NCBI RefSeq assembly: GCF_900111275.1
Contig: NZ_FOGR01000001.1
Location: 744,001 to 808,000, forward strand
Source: Rhizobium sp. NFR03
Lineage (GTDB): Bacteria; Pseudomonadota; Alphaproteobacteria; Rhizobiales; Rhizobiaceae
Direction: 5' to 3'
DNA: 64,000 bases
Position numbers and translations under genes: made by a program. The notes beneath the pieces are model-generated. The model was not told the DNA's origin and did no database searches. It saw nothing but the letters and a program-made list of their open reading frames with translations. This document shows, piece by piece, positions 63,779 through 64,000 of the stretch; position 1 is the stretch's first letter; each line of letters opens with the position of its first letter.

Positions 63779-64000
63779 ATGACCGAACCGAACCGTCCTT
63801 CTCCCGCAGATATCCGCGCCTACCGGGCCGAACACCCGAAGATGCGCGAGCGCGAGATTGCCGCACAGCTCGGTATCTCGGAAGCAGCCCTGATCGCGGC
63901 CGAATGCGGGCTGACGGCAATCCGCATCGACTCGGACGCCAACCGCCTTCTGGAGTTCGCACCGCAGCTGGGGGAAGTCATGGCGCTGACCCGCAACGAG
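63779..64000 (+). CDS. hmuS: Haemin-degrading factor HmuS, N-terminal fragment
   Basis: The gene starts at ATG 63779 and runs off the right edge after 74 codons. The N-terminus RPSPADIRAYRAEHPKMRER, then EIAAQLGISEAALIAAECGL and FAPQLGEVMALTRNE, is the ChuX/HemS/HmuS pattern. HmuS binds haem in the cytoplasm and passes or degrades it after uptake. Its place divergent from tonB and next to an iron-responsive operator agrees with a haem uptake locus that continues beyond the window. Confidence 0.9.
   Translation, partial: MTEPNRPSPADIRAYRAEHPKMREREIAAQLGISEAALIAAECGLTAIRIDSDANRLLEFAPQLGEVMALTRNE

Noticed and set aside
1-64000. CRISPR array
   Set aside because: No regularly spaced direct repeats with unique spacers were seen anywhere in the window.

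Overview
The window looks like chromosomal DNA of an alphaproteobacterium in the Rhizobiaceae (Agrobacterium/Rhizobium/Ensifer/Shinella type). The evidence is a chvE-gguA-gguB-gguC operon with divergent gbpR, a BacA/SbmA peptide transporter, a RIME1-like intergenic repeat, a thuA-thuB pair, TGA-N9-TCA iron-responsive operator motifs beside haem-uptake genes, and high GC with tightly overlapping (ATGA, TGATG) operons. The genus cannot be fixed from this stretch.

Layout. 0-7 kb: end of a YfgM-type TPR gene, NnrU, a secreted polysaccharide deacetylase, bacA, an MFS exporter coupled to a methionine aminopeptidase, and a luciferase-like flavin monooxygenase. 7-21 kb: purine catabolism. xdhABC and guaD lead to urate, puuD (membrane, cytochrome c tail) and uraH/uraD to allantoin, puuE to allantoate, and allA handles ureidoglycolate; the step from allantoate to ureidoglycolate is not in the window. 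Inside this block sit a frameshifted LysR gene, a DUF4160/DUF2442 pair with a promoter-overlapping palindrome, and an lldD-type FMN enzyme. 21-29 kb: PRC-barrel protein, a divergent FAD oxidoreductase/mnmD pair, a DEAD-box helicase, and the ATP-grasp / alpha-E / transglutaminase operon. 29-36 kb: the multiple-sugar ABC system chvE-gguABC and gbpR, with a near-palindrome between the divergent genes and a strong hairpin after chvE.

36-46 kb: iolG, a photolyase gene broken by one base, an SDR, tRNA-Arg(CCG) followed by an IS21-type remnant, small membrane proteins, an acuI-type reductase and eutBC. 46-49 kb: a 902-residue TPR/two-glycosyltransferase protein with its own promoter and terminator. 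49-55 kb: a six-gene oligopeptide ABC plus membrane dipeptidase operon. 55-61 kb: a lipoprotein hydrolase, an orphan protein, thuAB, an SMR exporter, and a truncated haemoglobin with a DUF423 protein behind a 43-bp nested palindrome. 61-64 kb: an iron/haem block (IsdG-type haem oxygenase, a 76-aa orphan, a Cys-rich DUF2325 protein, TonB, a secreted protein and the start of hmuS), with two perfect TGA-N9-TCA motifs placed to control it.

Two genes (LysR at 12.4 kb, photolyase at 38.1 kb) are each restored to full family length by adding one base, so they are either recent pseudogenes or base-calling errors.
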